Assembly (NCBI RefSeq): GCF_003576315.1
Contig: NZ_QWFZ01000018.1
Span: forward strand, 1 to 48,568
Reading direction: 5' to 3'
DNA: 48,568 nt
DNA from: Henriciella mobilis
GTDB lineage: Bacteria; Pseudomonadota; Alphaproteobacteria; Caulobacterales; Hyphomonadaceae
The position numbers and the translations under genes were made by a program. Below, one piece after another: positions 43,941 to 48,568 of this stretch (its first letter is position 1; each line of letters begins with the position of its first letter). The notes under the pieces were generated by a model. It did not search any database. It saw nothing but the letters and a program-made list of their open reading frames with translations, and was not told where the DNA came from.

Positions 43941-44596
43941 CAGACGAAGGCCTTGCCCGGCTCGATCACTTCCTCGTCTCTCAGGAAGACGATGAAGTCA
44001 TGATGGTGCCCGAGCTCGACGGGTTCCTCACCGGCCTCCTCGTCTGCCCCGAAATGATCCTGCCAAGCGTATGGCTGCCTGTCGTCTGGGGCGGAGACGG
44101 TCCGGTGTTCGAGGACCAGACTGAGGCAAACGAAATCCTCGGCCTGATCATGGCGCTCTACAACGACATCACATCCAGGCTTGATGATCCTGACACCTAC
44201 GAACCGTTGCTCGACCAGGACATCGACGGGACGTTCCTGTGGGAGTTCTGGGCCGAGGGGTTCGGCAAGGCGATCGCCTTGCGTCCCCGGGCCTGGTCGA
44301 CGTTCAAGGATCGGCCAGACGATGATCAGGCAGCTGATGCGTTCGGCATGCTTGTCGCCCTCGCCACGATCGCGCGGGCAACCGACGAGGATCCTGAACT
44401 CTACGATGAACTCGACGAGCAGGTCAGCTATGAAGCCCCGCAGATGATCGCTGTCTGCGTGATGGAGTTGCACCAAGACCGTCTTTCAAACCATCAGCTC
44501 AAGCCGCGAACCGAAAAGGTCGGCCGAAATGATCCGTGTCCCTGTGGGTCGGGAAAAAAATACAAAAAGTGCTGCCTACAAGCCGAAAAGCTGTGA
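43928..44596 (+). CDS. UPF0149/YecA-like protein with SEC-C zinc motif
   Basis: 222 residues. The N-terminal UPF0149 (YgfB/YecA) region has [13 protein letters not shown] and [10 protein letters not shown]. The C-terminus ends in a SEC-C motif ([17 protein letters not shown]), the zinc-binding tail first known from SecA. It lies inside IS66 element B, overlaps tnpC and ends 18 bp before the right inverted repeat, so it travels with the element. Function unknown; it may assist transposition or act as a passenger. Confidence 0.92.
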   Translation: MRKLTDEGLARLDHFLVSQEDDEVMMVPELDGFLTGLLVCPEMILPSVWLPVVWGGDGPVFEDQTEANEILGLIMALYNDITSRLDDPDTYEPLLDQDIDGTFLWEFWAEGFGKAIALRPRAWSTFKDRPDDDQAADAFGMLVALATIARATDEDPELYDELDEQVSYEAPQMIAVCVMELHQDRLSNHQLKPRTEKVGRNDPCPCGSGKKYKKCCLQAEKL

Positions 44597-44614
44597 GGTC
44601 TACGTACCGCTTAC

Positions 44615-44622
44615 AGAAGGTC
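44615..44622 (+). repeat. 8-bp target-site duplication, right copy
   Basis: AGAAGGTC, identical to 41388..41395, directly follows the last base of element B. Confidence 0.97.
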
Positions 44623-44921
44623 CTGGAGGAGGATCCCTTCTGCGGCCACCTGTTCGTGTTCCGGGGACGCGGAGGTGATCTTGTGAAGATCATCTGGTGG
44701 GACGGCCAGGGCGCATGCCTGTTTGCCAAGCGCCTTGAGCGCGGCCGGTTTGTGTGGCCGGCGGCGAAGGATGGCAAGGTACACCTCAGCCAGGCGCAGC
44801 TGTCGATGCTGCTTGAAGGGATCGACTGGCGGATCACGAAGCAGACATGGCGGCCTCTGACGACAGGGTAAAGCGATTTTCGGGATTCACTGGCGAGGCG
44901 AAGCAGGGTAGATTCCTGCCT

Positions 44922-45359
44922 ATGTCGGATGTGGCTGATCTTCCCGATGATGTCGAAGCGCTGAAGGCGATGCTGCGCGACGCGCATATCGAGTTGCGTG
45001 GCCGCGACCTGCTGATCGAGAAGCTGAAGCTCCAGTTGTCAGGGATGGCCCGTCATCGGTTCGGGTCATCGGCCGAAGGCCTCCAGCAGCTCCAGCTGAT
45101 GCTGGAAGACCTGGAGATCACCCGCAGCACAGAGGTTCCCGCTGGCGCGCCAGAGCCTGCCTCGAAGGACAAGCCGGCCCGCAAGCCGCTGCCGGATCAC
45201 CTGCCAAGGATCGACCAGGTGCTTGAGACGGGCGATGCCTGCAATGATTGCGGTGGCAAGCTGAAGCGCGTTGGCGAGGATGTCACCGAGGAGCTCGAGT
45301 ATATCCCCGGCCGGTTCATGGTGAACGGGAGTGTCAGAAATTTTGTGCCGGGGTCATAG
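44922..45359 (+). pseudogene. tnpC: IS66 transposase TnpC (element A), truncated by IS256
   Basis: The N-terminal part of TnpC, from MSDVADLPDDVEALKAML through the CNDCGGKLKRVGED zinc region to GRFMVNG, is cut at about 45327 by an IS256-family element, in which the frame stops at 45359. ATG 44847 is an alternative start. The catalytic core is absent. Confidence 0.88.
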
Positions 45360-45926
45360 TGATGGAAAGAAAGGACGCATCACATGGCAATCGAGAAAGA
45401 ACTCCTGGACCAGCTGCTTTCAGGACGTGATCCTGAGGAGATTTTTGCAAAGGATGGTCTCCTGGATGATCTGAAGAAGGCGCTCTCGGAACGCATTCTG
45501 AACGCGGAGCTGGACGAGCATCTTGGCGAGGAACGCTCTGAGGGACGGTCCAACCGGCGCAACGGCGTATCGAAGAAGACGGTTTTGACGGGCACTTCGA
45601 AGGTGACTCTGGACATTCCACGCGACCGGTCGGGCACCTTCGATCCGAAGCTGATCGCCCGGTATCAGCGCCGGTTTCCTGATTTCGACGAGAAGATCAT
45701 CTCGATGTACGCGCGCGGCATGAGCGTGCGCGAGATCCGGGGCCATCTGGAGGAGCTATACGGGATCGACATCTCTGCCGACCTGATCTCGACGATTACC
45801 GATGCGGTTCTGGAGGCTGTCGCCGAATGGCAGAACCGCCCGCTCGATGCCTGCTATCCCCTGGTCTTTTTCGATGCGATCCGGGTCAAGATCCGGGATG
45901 AAGGCTTTGTGCGCAACAAGGCGGTT
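45328..45926 (+). mobile_element. IS256-family remnant, cut by IS21 copy 2
   Basis: Left tip at about 45328 (GGGAGTGTCAGAAATTTTG), inserted in tnpC of IS66 element A. It continues to 45926, where IS21 copy 2 begins. The remainder lies outside the window or is lost. The exact tip is inferred from where the tnpC frame departs. Confidence 0.82.
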
Positions 45927-45971
45927 TGCAGCGCGACAATCAGGATGAGAGTTGCGCGACAAACGGGATGA
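45384..45971 (+). pseudogene. IS256-family transposase, truncated by IS21
   Basis: 181 codons of a Mutator-type transposase: N-terminal EHLGEERSEGRSNRRNG, GTFDPKLIARYQRRFPDFDEK-like region and the first catalytic acid in VFFDAIRVKIRDEG. The frame then runs into IS21 and stops at 45971. The second and third catalytic acids are missing. It differs strongly from the IS256 fragment at 2638. Confidence 0.92.
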
Positions 45972-45974
45972 GAA

Positions 45975-46033
45975 CGCTTCGGGGCGGGAACGTAGGGAGG
46001 GCGTAGCCCGACTGGAGTTCCTGCCCCGAAGCG
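45975..46033 (+). other. istA leader hairpin, copy 2
   Basis: Second copy of the 17-bp stem described at 49..107 (arms 45975..45991 and 46017..46033). Confidence 0.6.
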
Positions 46034-46036
46034 TAA

Positions 46037-48441
<2,405 letters not shown>

Positions 48442-48568
48442 CGCGCCGCGACAATCAAACTGACAAACCTCTTGCAAGCGTCAATCTTTGACGCAATCAT
48501 TCAAAAATCGCGGCTCCAGATTCTCATCCTGATTGACGCTCGCTTCTCATCCAGAATGTCGCGCTACA

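Larger units (their letters stand above)
41396..44614 (+). mobile_element. complete IS66-family element B with passenger gene
   Basis: 3219 bp, bounded by inverted repeats (GTAAGCGGTGCG at the left, CGTACCGCTTAC at the right) and by an 8-bp target duplication. It encodes TnpA, TnpB, TnpC and an extra UPF0149/SEC-C protein. All genes look intact, so it may be active. Confidence 0.96.
41297..44871 (+). pseudogene. tnpB: IS66 tnpB (element A), split by element B
   Basis: Codons 1..33 (41297..41395, ending SALAEKV) are separated from the rest (from LEEDPFCGHLFVFRGR, 44623..44871) by the 3219-bp element B plus one 8-bp duplication. Removing both joins the halves in frame to a 115-residue TnpB of normal length, with DMRKGFNGL and LLEGIDWR. 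This proves element B is an insertion and is the younger of the two. Confidence 0.95.
40843..45327 (+). mobile_element. IS66-family element A, interrupted and truncated
   Basis: Starts probably at GTAACCGTCCGG (40843), GTAA being usual at IS66 ends. It carries tnpA, a tnpB split by a second IS66 element (41396..44614) and the first part of tnpC, which is cut by an IS256-family element at about 45328. Its right end is not in the window. Confidence 0.8.

Overview
The window is a 48.6 kb unit bounded at its exact first and last base by two apparently identical, directly repeated IS21-family elements (1..2642 and 45927..48568). Between them lies a dense cluster for aerobic catabolism of aromatic compounds. 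The gene set (XylMA, several sphingomonad-style ring-hydroxylating oxygenase (RHO) pairs spread over different operons, BphA4-type reductase, a nah-like upper pathway mixed with a xyl-like meta pathway) and the alphaproteobacterial look of the insertion sequences suggest a sphingomonad (Sphingobium/Novosphingobium type) or a close relative, probably on a plasmid or other mobile replicon. The host is inferred; no housekeeping gene is present.

Layout. 1..3482: IS21 copy 1 inserted in an IS256-family transposase gene. 3483..6811 (minus): MarR regulator cut at its C-terminus, an aromatic-acid MFS transporter and a membrane desaturase/hydroxylase. 7246..9931 (minus): RHO beta and alpha and a NahE-type hydratase-aldolase. 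10100..10885 (plus): BenD/XylL-type diol dehydrogenase. 10911..13897 (minus): BphA4-type ferredoxin reductase and an XylR/DmpR-type sigma-54 activator. 14115..20389 (plus): two RHO alpha/beta pairs (the second NahAc-like), then XylM and XylA. 20485..31119 (minus): a tight 13-gene run holding the whole catechol meta-cleavage pathway (XylE F G H I J Q K, XylT), a GlcG/HbpS-like protein, an aldehyde dehydrogenase, a cis-dihydrodiol dehydrogenase and an unknown gene. 31310..36620 (minus): glutathione S-transferase, a TphA2A3B-like module (RHO pair plus PdxA-type dehydrogenase) and a BenAB-like pair. 36927..40574 (plus): NahC-like extradiol dioxygenase, Rieske ferredoxin, a salicylate-hydroxylase/TphA2-like RHO pair and NahD. 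40843..45926: nested insertion sequences (IS66 inside IS66, then IS256, then IS21).

How it works together (inference from families). Bicyclic substrates: RHO + ferredoxin (37880) + reductase (10911), then diol dehydrogenase (20924), NahC (36927), NahD (39978), NahE (8945) and aldehyde dehydrogenase (21764) to salicylate, which a salicylate-1-hydroxylase-like RHO would turn into catechol. Methyl-aromatics: XylMA, aldehyde dehydrogenase, BenAB-like RHO and BenD-like dehydrogenase to catechol. Both routes meet at XylE and end in pyruvate and acetyl-CoA. There are six RHO pairs but only one Rieske ferredoxin and one BphA4-type reductase. No benzyl alcohol dehydrogenase (XylB) and no BenC/XylZ reductase are present.

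The most notable points are the exact IS21-bounded unit, the nested IS66 insertion with a perfect 8-bp target duplication, a perfect 17-bp palindrome with a near copy upstream of the reductase gene, a Tph-like module fused to a BenAB operon, and the sharing of one electron-transfer chain by six oxygenases.
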